Below, piece after piece: positions 18,659 to 26,024 of a stretch of DNA of 30,929 nucleotides. The number at the start of each line of letters is the position of its first letter. The stretch's first letter is position 1. Source of the DNA: Candidatus Dormiibacter sp. Lineage in GTDB: Bacteria; Chloroflexota; Dormibacteria; UBA8260. A program made the translations under genes and the position numbers. Under the pieces are notes generated by a model. It made no database searches, was not told where the DNA came from, and saw only the letters and a program-made list of their open reading frames with translations. The stretch lies in contig JANWHI010000074.1 of assembly GCA_025450495.1 (NCBI GenBank), positions 1 through 30,929 of the forward strand, in the 5' to 3' direction.

Positions 18659-19569
18659 GCAGTCCCCGCCACCGCCGGTGGCGGCGCCTCAGGGACCGAT
18701 CGGTCGCGATGCAAGACGACGCCGAGCATCACCAACGCGATGCCGGCGAGGTCGACCGGGGTTGGCAGCTGGCGCAGCACGATGACTCCGATCCCCGTGG
18801 CGGTGGCGGGCAGCAGGGCCACGAACAGCGCATATGTGGCGCGGGCCAGGCGGGCCATCGCCAGTTGATCGAAAACGTACGGGATCACCGACGACGACAC
18901 GCCCACCCCGATCCCGGCAGCCAGCGCGACCGGGTCGGCGAAGGCGTGGGTTGCGCCTCGGAGTCCGATCGGTGACACGAAGATGAACGCGAACAGCATT
19001 GCTGCGGCCAGGCCATCGATGTCACCCAGCCTCGAGCGTTGGGCGACGCGGTGCGCCAGGACGATGTACGCGGCGAACAGAGCTGCATTGGCAAATGCAA
19101 ACCCGACACCGAGCGGCTCACCGACGAAACGCGCGTGGGTGAGCAGGTAGACGCCCACACCGGCCGCCAGGATGGCGGCGAAGTTGCGCGGCACCCGAGC
19201 GCCGATTGCCGCAAGGACGATCGGTCCCATGAACTCGATCGCGGCCACCGTCGCCAGCGGCAAGCGGTTGATGGAGATGTAGAAACAGACGTTCATGAGG
19301 GCAAACACGGCGCCCAGGGCGACGATCAGCAGCTGACCGCCGCGGTCGAGCGCGAGAAAGGCGCGCCACGGCCGCCGCCACACCGCGAAGATGAGCGCTG
19401 CCGAGGCGATGCGCAACCACGCCACGCCGAGGACGTCGACGCGGGCGAAGAGGAGCACCGCGAATGACGGCCCGAGATAGTGGAAGACGGCGCTGCCCAT
19501 GAAGTACGCATGCGGCGGCACCGTGGCCGAACGGAGCGCCGCGATGCGTTGCAGCTGGTTCGAGGGCAT
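18568..19569 (-). CDS. EamA/RhtA-type ten-helix exporter (DMT superfamily)
   Basis: A 333-residue drug/metabolite-superfamily transporter with two EamA repeats and ten predicted helices. The motif string resembles RhtA-type threonine/homoserine exporters (FYISINRLPLATVAAIEFMGP, then GVSSSVIPYVFDQLAMARL and FVALLPATATGIGVIVL). It would export amino acids or similar metabolites across the cytoplasmic membrane. A 48-residue Ala/Pro/Ser-rich tail follows the last helix and is encoded opposite the msrB end, so that tail is probably not conserved. The gene is divergent from an Lrp/AsnC regulator, a common layout for amino-acid exporters under Lrp-type control. ATG 19569 is supported by the -10 box six bases away. 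Confidence 0.9.
   Translation of the reverse strand: MPSNQLQRIAALRSATVPPHAYFMGSAVFHYLGPSFAVLLFARVDVLGVAWLRIASAALIFAVWRRPWRAFLALDRGGQLLIVALGAVFALMNVCFYISINRLPLATVAAIEFMGPIVLAAIGARVPRNFAAILAAGVGVYLLTHARFVGEPLGVGFAFANAALFAAYIVLAHRVAQRSRLGDIDGLAAAMLFAFIFVSPIGLRGATHAFADPVALAAGIGVGVSSSVIPYVFDQLAMARLARATYALFVALLPATATGIGVIVLRQLPTPVDLAGIALVMLGVVLHRDRSVPEAPPPAVAGTAQASVDASSPAGSAPEGEPLAKRSAAELMQ
18666..18684 (+). terminator. Strong hairpin after msrB
   Basis: CCGCCACC, loop GCC, GGTGGCGG is a perfect 8-bp stem starting eight bases after the msrB stop. No T-run follows. It lies within the coding tail of the convergent exporter, where it encodes an Ala/Pro run. Confidence 0.4.
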
Positions 19570-19575
19570 GTGAGC

Positions 19576-19581
19576 ACGCTA
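19576..19581 (-). promoter_or_regulatory. -10 box TAGCGT of the EamA exporter gene
   Basis: TAGCGT is six bases before the ATG at 19569, within the 69-base divergent gap shared with the lrp-type gene. Confidence 0.5.
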
Positions 19582-19598
19582 CCGGGATCGCAATGAGA

Positions 19599-19627
19599 TT
19601 GACATAGATGATCAAAGGCATTAGCCT
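19599..19627 (+). promoter_or_regulatory. Full sigma70-type promoter of the Lrp/AsnC gene
   Basis: TTGACA (19599-19604), a 17-base spacer, then TAGCCT (19622-19627) give a consensus -35 with ideal spacing. It is the only promoter in the window with a perfect -35. The ATG is 11 bases downstream, so the leader would be only a few bases. The spacer and flanks are A/T rich, unlike the rest of the window, and would suit autoregulatory Lrp binding. Confidence 0.7.
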
Positions 19628-19638
19628 GCCATTACCTA

Positions 19639-20127
19639 ATGAAGAACGGCAAGATACACAAGACTCTTAACGCTTCCGTCAGTATCGACCAGCTTGACCG
19701 AAAGATCATCGGCCAGCTCGCCACCGACGGGCGCGTGGCTCTCGCCGAACTGGGCCGGCGGGTGAACCTCTCGCCACCGGCGGTCGCTGAGCGCGTCCAG
19801 CGGCTGGAGCGAACCGGCGTCATCACCGGCTACCGCGCCGAGATCGACCCGCGCGCCCTGGGCTACAGCCTGACCGCGATCGTCCGTGTCAAGCCCGCGC
19901 CCGGCCAGCTGCGCAGGATCCCTGAGCTGGCCCTGGAGATCCCGGAGGTTGGCGAATGTCACCGCATCACCGGGGAAGACTGCTTCTACCTCAAGGTCCA
20001 CCTGCGATCGATCGATGAGTTGAGCGACCTGCTCGATCGCTTTCTTGCGTACGGCGAGACCACCACGTCGATCATCAACGCGTCGCCGATCCCCCGTCGC
20101 GACCCTCCGATCGGCGACCCTGCTTAG
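19639..20127 (+). CDS. Lrp/AsnC-family transcriptional regulator
   Basis: A 162-residue regulator with an N-terminal helix-turn-helix (about residues 17-75, IDQLDRKIIGQLATDGRVAL and LSPPAVAERVQRLERTGVI) and a C-terminal ligand-binding RAM domain (about 80-150, YSLTAIVRVKPAPGQ and CFYLKVHLRS). Such proteins sense amino acids and act on amino-acid transport and metabolism genes. Its divergent neighbour is an RhtA-type exporter, the obvious candidate target. The first 16 residues are slightly longer than usual, but the ATG fits the strong promoter upstream. Confidence 0.93.
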   Translation: MKNGKIHKTLNASVSIDQLDRKIIGQLATDGRVALAELGRRVNLSPPAVAERVQRLERTGVITGYRAEIDPRALGYSLTAIVRVKPAPGQLRRIPELALEIPEVGECHRITGEDCFYLKVHLRSIDELSDLLDRFLAYGETTTSIINASPIPRRDPPIGDPA

Positions 20128-20200
20128 GCAGCCGTCGCACCAGCGTTGCCGTCGGCTCGGTGGTGATGGGCGGTCGGTGCGGCGACCGGGCGTCGAGCGC

Positions 20201-20206
20201 TAGCCT
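20201..20206 (+). promoter_or_regulatory. -10 box TAGCCT of the aldo/keto reductase gene
   Basis: TAGCCT lies 33 bases before the ATG at 20240. This gene would have a real leader, and it carries a ribosome-binding site, GGAGGGA, just ahead of the start. Confidence 0.4.
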
Positions 20207-20239
20207 TGGGAGCGGGTCAACACGCGTGGGAGGGAGCAC

Positions 20240-21208
20240 ATGCAGCAGCGTCGTCTGGGCAGAGAGGGGCCGCTGGTTTCGGCCATCGGCTTTGGGGCCA
20301 TGAGCTTCGCCGGCGTCTACGGAGAATCCGACGACGCGGAGTCGGAAGCAACTCTGACGCGCGCCCTGGACCTCGGGGTGAACTTCATCGACACGGCGAA
20401 CATCTACGGCGCGGGACGCAGCGAGGAGGTCGTTGGCCGGGTGATCGAAGGTCGGAGGTCCGAGGTCGTTGTGGCCACCAAGTTCGGCGGCGGCGGCGAC
20501 GCGGGCCTGGGCAGGCCGCAAGCCATCCGAGGGTTTCTCGACGCCAGCCTGACGCGGCTGAGGACCGATCACGTCGACCTCTACTACCTGCATCGCGTCG
20601 ACCCGACGACACCCATCGAGGAGACCGTCGGCGGTATGGCAGAGCTGGTTCGCGCTGGCAAGGTACGCCACCTCGGCCTCTCGGAGGCATCGGCCGACAC
20701 CATCCGCCGGGCGCACGCGACGCACCCGATCACCGCCGTTCAGACCGAGTATTCGCTGTTCAGTCGCGACGTTGAAACAGAGGTCCTGCCCGCCACCCGT
20801 GAGCTTGGCATCGGCTTTGTCGCCTACAGCCCGCTCGGTCGCGGGCTGCTCACGGGCCGCTACCTGCGCAACGACGACCTGCCGCAGGACGACTGGCGAC
20901 GCTCGGTGCCCCGCTTCCAGGGCGAGAACCTCGACCGCAACGGCCGCATCGTTCTGCAGCTCCAGGAAATTGCCGAGTCGCAGCGCCTCACCGTCGCGCA
21001 ACTGGCGCTCGCGTGGCTGCTGCAGCAGGCTGACGACATCGTGCCGATCCCGGGCACACGCCGGCGCGAGAACCTCGAGGCCAACGCCGCCGCTGCGGAC
21101 GTGGTCATCTCGGATGAAGACCTGAGGAAGCTCAACGACATCGCGTCACCCGCGGCGGTCGCGGGGGAGCGCGGGGGCACGTCGTACATGGAGCGTGTCA
21201 ACGCCTGA
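20240..21208 (+). CDS. Aldo/keto reductase
   Basis: A 322-residue NADPH-dependent oxidoreductase of the aldo/keto reductase family that reduces aldehydes or ketones. The catalytic tetrad is complete: Asp51 and Tyr56 (DTANIYGAG), Lys81 (ATKFGG) and His118 (YYLHRVD). The cofactor end reads [16 protein letters not shown]. Length and motif order match the AKR group containing YajO and related reductases. Unlike many neighbours it has a ribosome-binding site (GGAGGGA, five bases from the ATG). It is transcribed alone, convergent with the secreted protein gene. Substrate unknown. Confidence 0.95.
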   Translation: MQQRRLGREGPLVSAIGFGAMSFAGVYGESDDAESEATLTRALDLGVNFIDTANIYGAGRSEEVVGRVIEGRRSEVVVATKFGGGGDAGLGRPQAIRGFLDASLTRLRTDHVDLYYLHRVDPTTPIEETVGGMAELVRAGKVRHLGLSEASADTIRRAHATHPITAVQTEYSLFSRDVETEVLPATRELGIGFVAYSPLGRGLLTGRYLRNDDLPQDDWRRSVPRFQGENLDRNGRIVLQLQEIAESQRLTVAQLALAWLLQQADDIVPIPGTRRRENLEANAAAADVVISDEDLRKLNDIASPAAVAGERGGTSYMERVNA

Positions 21209-21297
21209 GCGACGCCTCATCACCCACGCCGGCAGCCACAGCGTCTCGTGCGCCCGCTGAATCGAGCCGCGACGACGTAGACAGTCGAGCTCGGGAC

Positions 21298-23091
21298 CTA
21301 TCGCGGATCGCGTTCTCGCCGACGGGTGCCGATGGCAAGAATCACGAAACCGACAAGAGCCGCCACAAGGCCGCCGCGCACGGATCCGGATGCCGCCGAT
21401 CCCGCGGCCGGCACCGGAGGCGACGCAACCAACCCGAGAACCTGGGTCCCCGGCAGAACGCACGCTTGCAAATAGGGCCCAGTCCACGTCAGCTTCGTTG
21501 TCACCTGGCTCAACCCCGGCGCACCGGTGAACGTGATGAGGAACTGGGGTAGCCCGATGTTGGTGGCCAAATTCATGTGACTCAGGTCAACTGCGCCGGT
21601 GTTGTCGAGGTTGACATTCGACGTACCCGGAATCGTGTTCCCGTCGCCATCGAGGAATTGCACGGACGCGCTCGTGTAGGCCCCCGGCGCGGGAGTGGTG
21701 ACCTGGAGCGTTGTCCATGCACCGGGTGCGCACGGAGCCCCCGGTGCAACAGCTGCGCTGGCCAGAACCCGGACCGGGCCCGACCCACAGACTCCACCCG
21801 TGAAAAGGTCAAAGTTTTGGATCTGAGCCGTTCCCGAGTCAGCGTTCACCCAGATGCAGGTGGGACGCTGAGGGTCCGGGTTCACCGAGTAGAGGAAGAA
21901 GAGATTGTTGAAGTGTTCGGGCATGCTGGCGCACGTTGCGTCGGTGCTGTAGTCGAAGCACGCCACCTGGTTGACATTGCCTTCGGGAACGTAGACGCGT
22001 GGGCCGAAGACAAAGGAGGGGCTATTCCAGGCAGTTTCGGGCGCCACCACCGCCGCCAGGCCCGCGGGTGTACTCGCCGTCGCCCCGGCCAGGGTGAAGC
22101 ACGGATCAGTTCCTGTCGCCAAGCAAAAGCCGGTCGTGTTTCCGGTTGCGACCATCAGAGGGAACGGCGCACCGAAGCCCGTGACAGCGCCACTCGTGGC
22201 AGGCCACGTTCCTGCGCAGATTCCGTCCGTGGTGGTGTCGAAACAGCCGAGGTAGTTGGTTCCGCCCTGTGTCGACGGCACGATGATCTCGGTGCCGAAG
22301 GCGGCGATCGACGGCTCGGGAAAAGTGGAGTTGGCGACGGCACCGGACCCGAGGGTCACTGCGAACGGCTGCGATGCACATGCAGCCAGCGTGGCGAGGT
22401 CGAAGCACAAGAGCCGATCTCTAGTGCCTGAGACCGCACCGTTTGCATAGTTGAACGCATACCACTTCGACCCGACCTGTACGGGATCACTCACATTGCT
22501 CAACCCCGGTTCGGTCGCATCGCCGACTGCGCTCAGTGCGCTGAACCCGCAGAAGGGATTGAGGTTGCCGACCGGCTGGGTTGTGTCGATGCACACCACT
22601 CCGGCCGTGAAGACTCCCGCAACGATGCGCGTGGCAAAGACGAAGAGATGACCGCTGGGCTGGTCGACATACAGCCCTGGTTGTCCGGATGTGGCAAAGT
22701 TGTTCCCGCTTCCATCGGTGATCGTCTTGAAGCTCGCCCAGCATGCCGAAGCGTTGGATTGGTTGTGGCAGTTGACCCGCAGGGTGGCGTTGTGGTGAAA
22801 GACGTTGAACAACTGGGTGTTGGTGAGGCCCACGCCCCATCCGTCACCGCCTCCGGCGGCGCCTGCGAAGCTCGAAGCCGGTGGAGCCACGTTGGTAACC
22901 ACATGCGTGTACGTCACGGTCTGGCCCGACGTGGCCTGCGCCGATGTCAGGCTGACCATGGCTCCGATGACCAAGACCGCCGCGGCAATCGCAGCGACCC
23001 GTCCGCGGCTGAGAGCGCGTGTCGCGTTTTTCGCCCGCCGTCCTACCAGCATGCGGCTGATCGTGGAATGGGAGTTGCCGTGAGCGGCCAT
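21298..23091 (-). CDS. Secreted, surface-anchored protein with seven Cys-containing repeats
   Basis: I do not recognise a named family for this 597-residue protein. The N-terminus has a basic region and a hydrophobic signal segment (VAAIAAAVLVIGAMVSLTSAQA, residues 32-53), and the mature part is rich in Thr, Ser, Asn and Gly. Pairs of Cys recur about every 55 residues: 108/117, 167/181, 229/238, 283/292, 323/331, 378/387 and a last unit ending at 435. Most follow the pattern C-[FI]-D-x(5-11)-C, as in LLCFDLATLAAC and VACFDYSTDATC. Seven such units suggest a seven-bladed beta-propeller with a disulfide per blade. A beta-sandwich-like domain (455-545) follows, then a C-terminal membrane helix and basic tail (VAALVGFVILAIGTRRRERD). 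The gene looks less GC-rich than its neighbours. Confidence 0.85.
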   Translation of the reverse strand: MAAHGNSHSTISRMLVGRRAKNATRALSRGRVAAIAAAVLVIGAMVSLTSAQATSGQTVTYTHVVTNVAPPASSFAGAAGGGDGWGVGLTNTQLFNVFHHNATLRVNCHNQSNASACWASFKTITDGSGNNFATSGQPGLYVDQPSGHLFVFATRIVAGVFTAGVVCIDTTQPVGNLNPFCGFSALSAVGDATEPGLSNVSDPVQVGSKWYAFNYANGAVSGTRDRLLCFDLATLAACASQPFAVTLGSGAVANSTFPEPSIAAFGTEIIVPSTQGGTNYLGCFDTTTDGICAGTWPATSGAVTGFGAPFPLMVATGNTTGFCLATGTDPCFTLAGATASTPAGLAAVVAPETAWNSPSFVFGPRVYVPEGNVNQVACFDYSTDATCASMPEHFNNLFFLYSVNPDPQRPTCIWVNADSGTAQIQNFDLFTGGVCGSGPVRVLASAAVAPGAPCAPGAWTTLQVTTPAPGAYTSASVQFLDGDGNTIPGTSNVNLDNTGAVDLSHMNLATNIGLPQFLITFTGAPGLSQVTTKLTWTGPYLQACVLPGTQVLGLVASPPVPAAGSAASGSVRGGLVAALVGFVILAIGTRRRERDPR

Positions 23092-23129
23092 GTTGCCTCG
23101 CAGAATGACGATTGGAAATGGGCAGCGCG

Positions 23130-23143
23130 GAGCCTAGCAGGCG
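23130..23143 (-). promoter_or_regulatory. Extended -10 promoter CGCCTGCTAGGCTC of the secreted protein gene
   Basis: Reads TGC-TAGGCT on the minus strand and leaves a leader of roughly 30-40 bases before the ATG at 23091. The 14-base string is identical to those before the Lrp-domain gene and recQ. Confidence 0.55.
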
Positions 23144-23164
23144 CACCCTCGCTGGGCTTGAGTG

Positions 23165-23178
23165 AGGAGGGCCCTCCT
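23165..23178. repeat. Perfect 14-base palindrome AGGAGGGCCCTCCT
   Basis: A perfect inverted repeat without loop lies between the divergent secreted-protein and SRPBCC-like genes, upstream of both promoters. It could be an operator for a dimeric regulator; no further evidence. Confidence 0.35.
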
Positions 23179-23307
23179 TGCAGCAGCAGGTCGAGGCCGT
23201 CTCAGGCCGGCTCGGCCTCGATGGGCTCATGCTCGAGGTCTTCCATGGCGCTGACCGATCCGGCAAGGAGGCGTCGCGCAGGGCCGCGGGCGAGGAAGGT
23301 ATCGCAC

Positions 23308-23313
23308 TACCCT
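23308..23313 (+). promoter_or_regulatory. -10 box TACCCT of the SRPBCC-like gene
   Basis: TACCCT is four bases before the ATG at 23318 and ten before the in-frame ATG at 23324; neither matches the usual 6-8 exactly, but a near-leaderless start is likely. Confidence 0.4.
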
Positions 23314-23317
23314 GGTC

Positions 23318-23773
23318 ATGCCCATGGCGACTCTCATCCGCCGGATCGGTCTCGACCTTCCCCCGGAAAGTGCCTTCCGCGCCTGCGTGCGCCTGCTCAC
23401 CGACGCCGACCCGTCACGTGGCGTCGTCGATCGGCGGTGCAGCCCACATCCGCCTCGCGAGGGCTCTGAGATTCTCACCCGGGTGCGCGACCGCCGCGGC
23501 GAGCGCACACTGCGCGCGCGGATCGTTGAGCTTGATCCGCCCCGGTCCTTGGCAACAGCGACCGAGGACGAGGGTCCGGCGGTGCGCACCGGTCTCGCCG
23601 TCGAACCCGCCGGGCACGGCAGCATCGTCACGCTCAGGAGCGATGCGACCACCGCCCTCGGCGTCATGGTCCGGGCAACAGGACTGGTCGACCGCGCCCT
23701 CCTCGCTCGTGCCCAGCGGCGTGCTGTGAGGGCGACCCTGCGACGGCTGCGCGAGCTGGCCGCCGAGTTCTGA
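23318..23773 (+). CDS. Small SRPBCC-like protein
   Basis: A 151-residue cytoplasmic protein whose pattern of strands and a long C-terminal helix (RALLARAQRRAVRATLRRLREL) resembles the SRPBCC/polyketide-cyclase-like fold, which binds hydrophobic ligands in a helix-grip pocket. The opening (ATLIRRIGLDLPPESAFRAC) and the middle (GSEILTRVRDRRGERTLRAR, IVTLRSDATT) fit the fold, but no catalytic or ligand motif can be named. Two in-frame ATGs (23318, 23324) are possible starts. It stands alone. Confidence 0.65.
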   Translation: MPMATLIRRIGLDLPPESAFRACVRLLTDADPSRGVVDRRCSPHPPREGSEILTRVRDRRGERTLRARIVELDPPRSLATATEDEGPAVRTGLAVEPAGHGSIVTLRSDATTALGVMVRATGLVDRALLARAQRRAVRATLRRLRELAAEF

Positions 23774-23821
23774 CCGGGATCGACGCGGAGTGAACGCATC
23801 ACGGACGTCTGATGGACGGCC

Positions 23822-23893
23822 AGCGGGAGACGGGGCTCGAACCCGCAACTTCAACCTTGGGAAGGTTGCACTCTACCGTTGAGTTACTCCCGC
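23822..23893 (-). tRNA. tRNA-Gly (anticodon CCC)
   Basis: The minus strand folds into a complete cloverleaf: acceptor GCGGGAG/CTCCCGC, D-arm ACTC...GAGT, anticodon stem CAACC/GGTTG with loop TTCCCAA (anticodon CCC), and T-arm GCGGG-TTCGAGC-CCCGT. It reads GGG glycine codons. The CCA end is not encoded (the next bases are GGC). It follows the acyl-CoA synthetase gene on the same strand, 14 bases beyond its stop. Confidence 0.95.
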
Positions 23894-23904
23894 GTCAGCG
23901 CATA

Positions 23905-23910
23905 ACTCTA
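23905..23910 (-). promoter_or_regulatory. -10 box TAGAGT of tRNA-Gly, sharing a stop codon
   Basis: TAGAGT lies 11 bases before the tRNA. Its TAG is also the stop codon of the acyl-CoA synthetase gene, as seen at 8600-8602. Confidence 0.4.
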
Positions 23911-25527
23911 GCGCGCCGCCTTGCCGGCCTCCCGGACCTCGAACCTGCCGTCGGCGTACATCTGGCGGAGCAGCTTCTTGTCCTGTTTGCCGACGCTGGT
24001 CTTGGGCAGCTCGTCCAGGAAAGTCCAGCGCTCGGGCAGCCACCAGTGCGCCACCTTGCCGTCGAGGAAGATGCGCAGGTCCTCCGGGCTCGCGTCCATG
24101 CCCTGTTTGAGCACCACGGCGGCGAGCGGACGCTCGTCCCATTTCGCATCGGGCACGCCGACGACGGCCGCCTCCGCGACGGCCGGGTGCGCGGCGAGCA
24201 GGTTCTCGAGCTCCACCGATGAGATCCATTCGCCGCCCGACTTGATGACGTCCTTGGACCGGTCGGTCAGCTGCACATAGCCGCGCTTGTCCATGTAACC
24301 GACGTCTCCGGTGCGCAGCCAGCCGTCATGGAACCGCTCCGGAGCCTCCACGCCGTAGTACGACCCGGTGATCCACGGTCCACGGGCCTCGAGCTCGCCG
24401 ACCGATTCGCCGTCCCAGGCAAGCTCGCGGCCGTCGTCGCCGACGATGCGCAACTCGACGCCCGGCATCATCCGGCCGGTCTTGCCGCGCCACACCAACT
24501 CTTCACCCGGCTCGATCCCGGCCGGCGGGTAGGCGATGCAGCCGAGCGGGCTGGTCTCGGTCATTCCCCACGCCTGGATCAGCTCGATGCCGAGCTTGTC
24601 GCGAAACGCAGCGATCAGCGACGGCGGAACGGCGGAGCCTCCGCAGATGGCGCGTTTGATGGACGAGAGGTCGGCGTGGGTCGCCTCGGCGTACTGGAGT
24701 ATCCCGGTGAAGATCGTCGGGACGCCACCGGTGAACGTGGGCCGCTCCGCCTTGATGAACGCGCACAAGGGCTCGGGCTGAAGGAAGCGGTCGGGCAACA
24801 GGAGCGTGCAGCCGAGCATCCAGGCCACGTAGGGGATGCCCCAGGCGTTGACGTGGAACATCGGCACGATCATCAGCACCCGGGCTGATTCGTCGAGGCC
24901 GAAAGCTCCCCAAACGCCTAGGCAGTGCAGCCAGATGGAGCGGTGGCTGTAGACCACGCCCTTGGGGTCGCCGGTCGTGCCCGTCGTGTAGCACATCGCC
25001 GCCGCCGACCACTCGTCGATCTCCGGCCAGTCGTACTGCGCGGGTTGAGCCGAGATCGCCTCCTCGTAGCGGACGTGGTCGCCGAGCGCCCCGATGTCCC
25101 CTTCGCCGACCACGATGACGTGCTCGACGGTGGGCAGGTGGCTGCGGATGCCGGCGAGCAGCGGTATCAGCGAGCCGTCGACGATGATCACCTTGTCCTG
25201 GGCGTCGTTGACGATGTGCACAAGCTGCTGCGGCGTCAAGCGCAGGTTGAGGGTGTGCAGCACGGCGCCCATGCAGGGGATCGCCAGGTACGCCTCGAGA
25301 TGCTCCTGGTTGTTCCACGCCAGCGTGCCGACGCGGTCGCCGGGCTCCACGCCCATCGAGGCAAGCACGTTGGCCAGCTGCGCGGCCCGCTCGGCCACCC
25401 GCGGGTAGGTGGAGTGCCGCGCCCTCTCACCGTGCCAGGTGATCACCTCGCTGTTGGCGAACAGCCTGGCACCGCGCGTCATCAGCGAGGTGACGGTGAG
25501 CTGGTACGGCTGCATGGTGCTGTTCAT
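23908..25527 (-). CDS. Acyl-CoA synthetase (fatty acid-CoA ligase, AMP-forming)
   Basis: A 539-residue adenylate-forming enzyme that activates a fatty acid with ATP and joins it to CoA. Landmarks are the P-loop TTGTTGDPKG (about 181-190), FHVNAWGIPY, GWGMTETSP-type motif (QAWGMTETSP), WLRTGDVGYMD and the catalytic lysine region LPKTSVGKQDKK near the C-terminus. The motif set resembles medium/long-chain ligases of the AlkK/FadD-like group. The ATG at 25527 has AAGGAG eight bases upstream, so it is not leaderless. The longer frame upstream is not conserved-looking. tRNA-Gly follows directly. Confidence 0.94.
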   Translation of the reverse strand: MNSTMQPYQLTVTSLMTRGARLFANSEVITWHGERARHSTYPRVAERAAQLANVLASMGVEPGDRVGTLAWNNQEHLEAYLAIPCMGAVLHTLNLRLTPQQLVHIVNDAQDKVIIVDGSLIPLLAGIRSHLPTVEHVIVVGEGDIGALGDHVRYEEAISAQPAQYDWPEIDEWSAAAMCYTTGTTGDPKGVVYSHRSIWLHCLGVWGAFGLDESARVLMIVPMFHVNAWGIPYVAWMLGCTLLLPDRFLQPEPLCAFIKAERPTFTGGVPTIFTGILQYAEATHADLSSIKRAICGGSAVPPSLIAAFRDKLGIELIQAWGMTETSPLGCIAYPPAGIEPGEELVWRGKTGRMMPGVELRIVGDDGRELAWDGESVGELEARGPWITGSYYGVEAPERFHDGWLRTGDVGYMDKRGYVQLTDRSKDVIKSGGEWISSVELENLLAAHPAVAEAAVVGVPDAKWDERPLAAVVLKQGMDASPEDLRIFLDGKVAHWWLPERWTFLDELPKTSVGKQDKKLLRQMYADGRFEVREAGKAAR

Positions 25528-25645
25528 TCGCCGGGCTCCTTGCGGTGTCTGTGGTCGGGCATTCTCGGTCAGCGGCGACTCTGGCGCAAATCCATGGCGG
25601 ATGTCCGCCACAAGCGTCGGCCGGCAGCTCCACGGGGGCTCCGAT

Positions 25646-25659
25646 CGCCTGCTAGGCTC
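25646..25659 (+). promoter_or_regulatory. Extended -10 promoter CGCCTGCTAGGCTC of the Lrp-domain gene
   Basis: TAGGCT (25653-25658) is six bases before the ATG at 25665. GCCT-GCT-AGGC forms a small inverted repeat across the box. Confidence 0.6.
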
Positions 25660-25664
25660 GACCG

Positions 25665-25943
25665 ATGGTGACCGCCTTTCTCCTGGTCGTCTGCGAACCC
25701 GGACACATCCACGACGTCGCCCAGGGGCTCGCCGACACCGCGGGAATCGCCGAGGTGTACACCACCACGGGCTCGGCCGACTTCGTCGCCGTCGTTCGCG
25801 TGGCCAACCTCGACGCGCTGGCGACGCTGGTGACCGAACGGATCACCACCCTCTCAGGGATCACGCGCACCAACACCCACGTGGCCATTCGTTCGTATGG
25901 GCGGCGCGACGACGCCGCCGCCTTCGACATCGGGGTCGACTGA
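25665..25943 (+). CDS. Stand-alone Lrp/AsnC ligand-binding (RAM) domain protein
   Basis: A 92-residue protein made only of the C-terminal ligand-binding domain of Lrp/AsnC regulators, with no DNA-binding part. The alpha/beta sandwich can be followed from the opening strand (TAFLLVVCEPGHIHDVAQ) through TTGSADFVAVVRV to the last strand (THVAIRSYG). Stand-alone RAM proteins form oligomers and sense amino acids, and can partner with full-length Lrp proteins; such a protein is encoded at 19639-20127. The ATG is set by the -10 box. The gene is followed by recQ with an identical promoter core. Confidence 0.9.
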   Translation: MVTAFLLVVCEPGHIHDVAQGLADTAGIAEVYTTTGSADFVAVVRVANLDALATLVTERITTLSGITRTNTHVAIRSYGRRDDAAAFDIGVD

Positions 25944-26003
25944 CCCGCGGCTCGCCGCGGTCTCAGCGCGACGTCCGTCCGAGGTCCGGGGACCATCCGG
26001 ATG

Positions 26004-26017
26004 CGCCTGCTAGGCTC
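26004..26017 (+). promoter_or_regulatory. Extended -10 promoter CGCCTGCTAGGCTC of recQ
   Basis: TAGGCT (26011-26016) is eight bases before the ATG at 26025. The alternative ATG at 26001 lies upstream of the box. Confidence 0.6.
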
Positions 26018-26024
26018 GCCCGAG

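Noticed and set aside
23822..23893. tRNA-Gly 3' end as an integration site
   Set aside because: No integrase, direct repeat of the tRNA end or foreign gene block is visible next to it.
26001..26024. Earlier ATG (26001) as the recQ start
   Set aside because: It lies upstream of the TAGGCT box, so the promoter would be inside the gene; the ATG at 26025 fits the box and the family.
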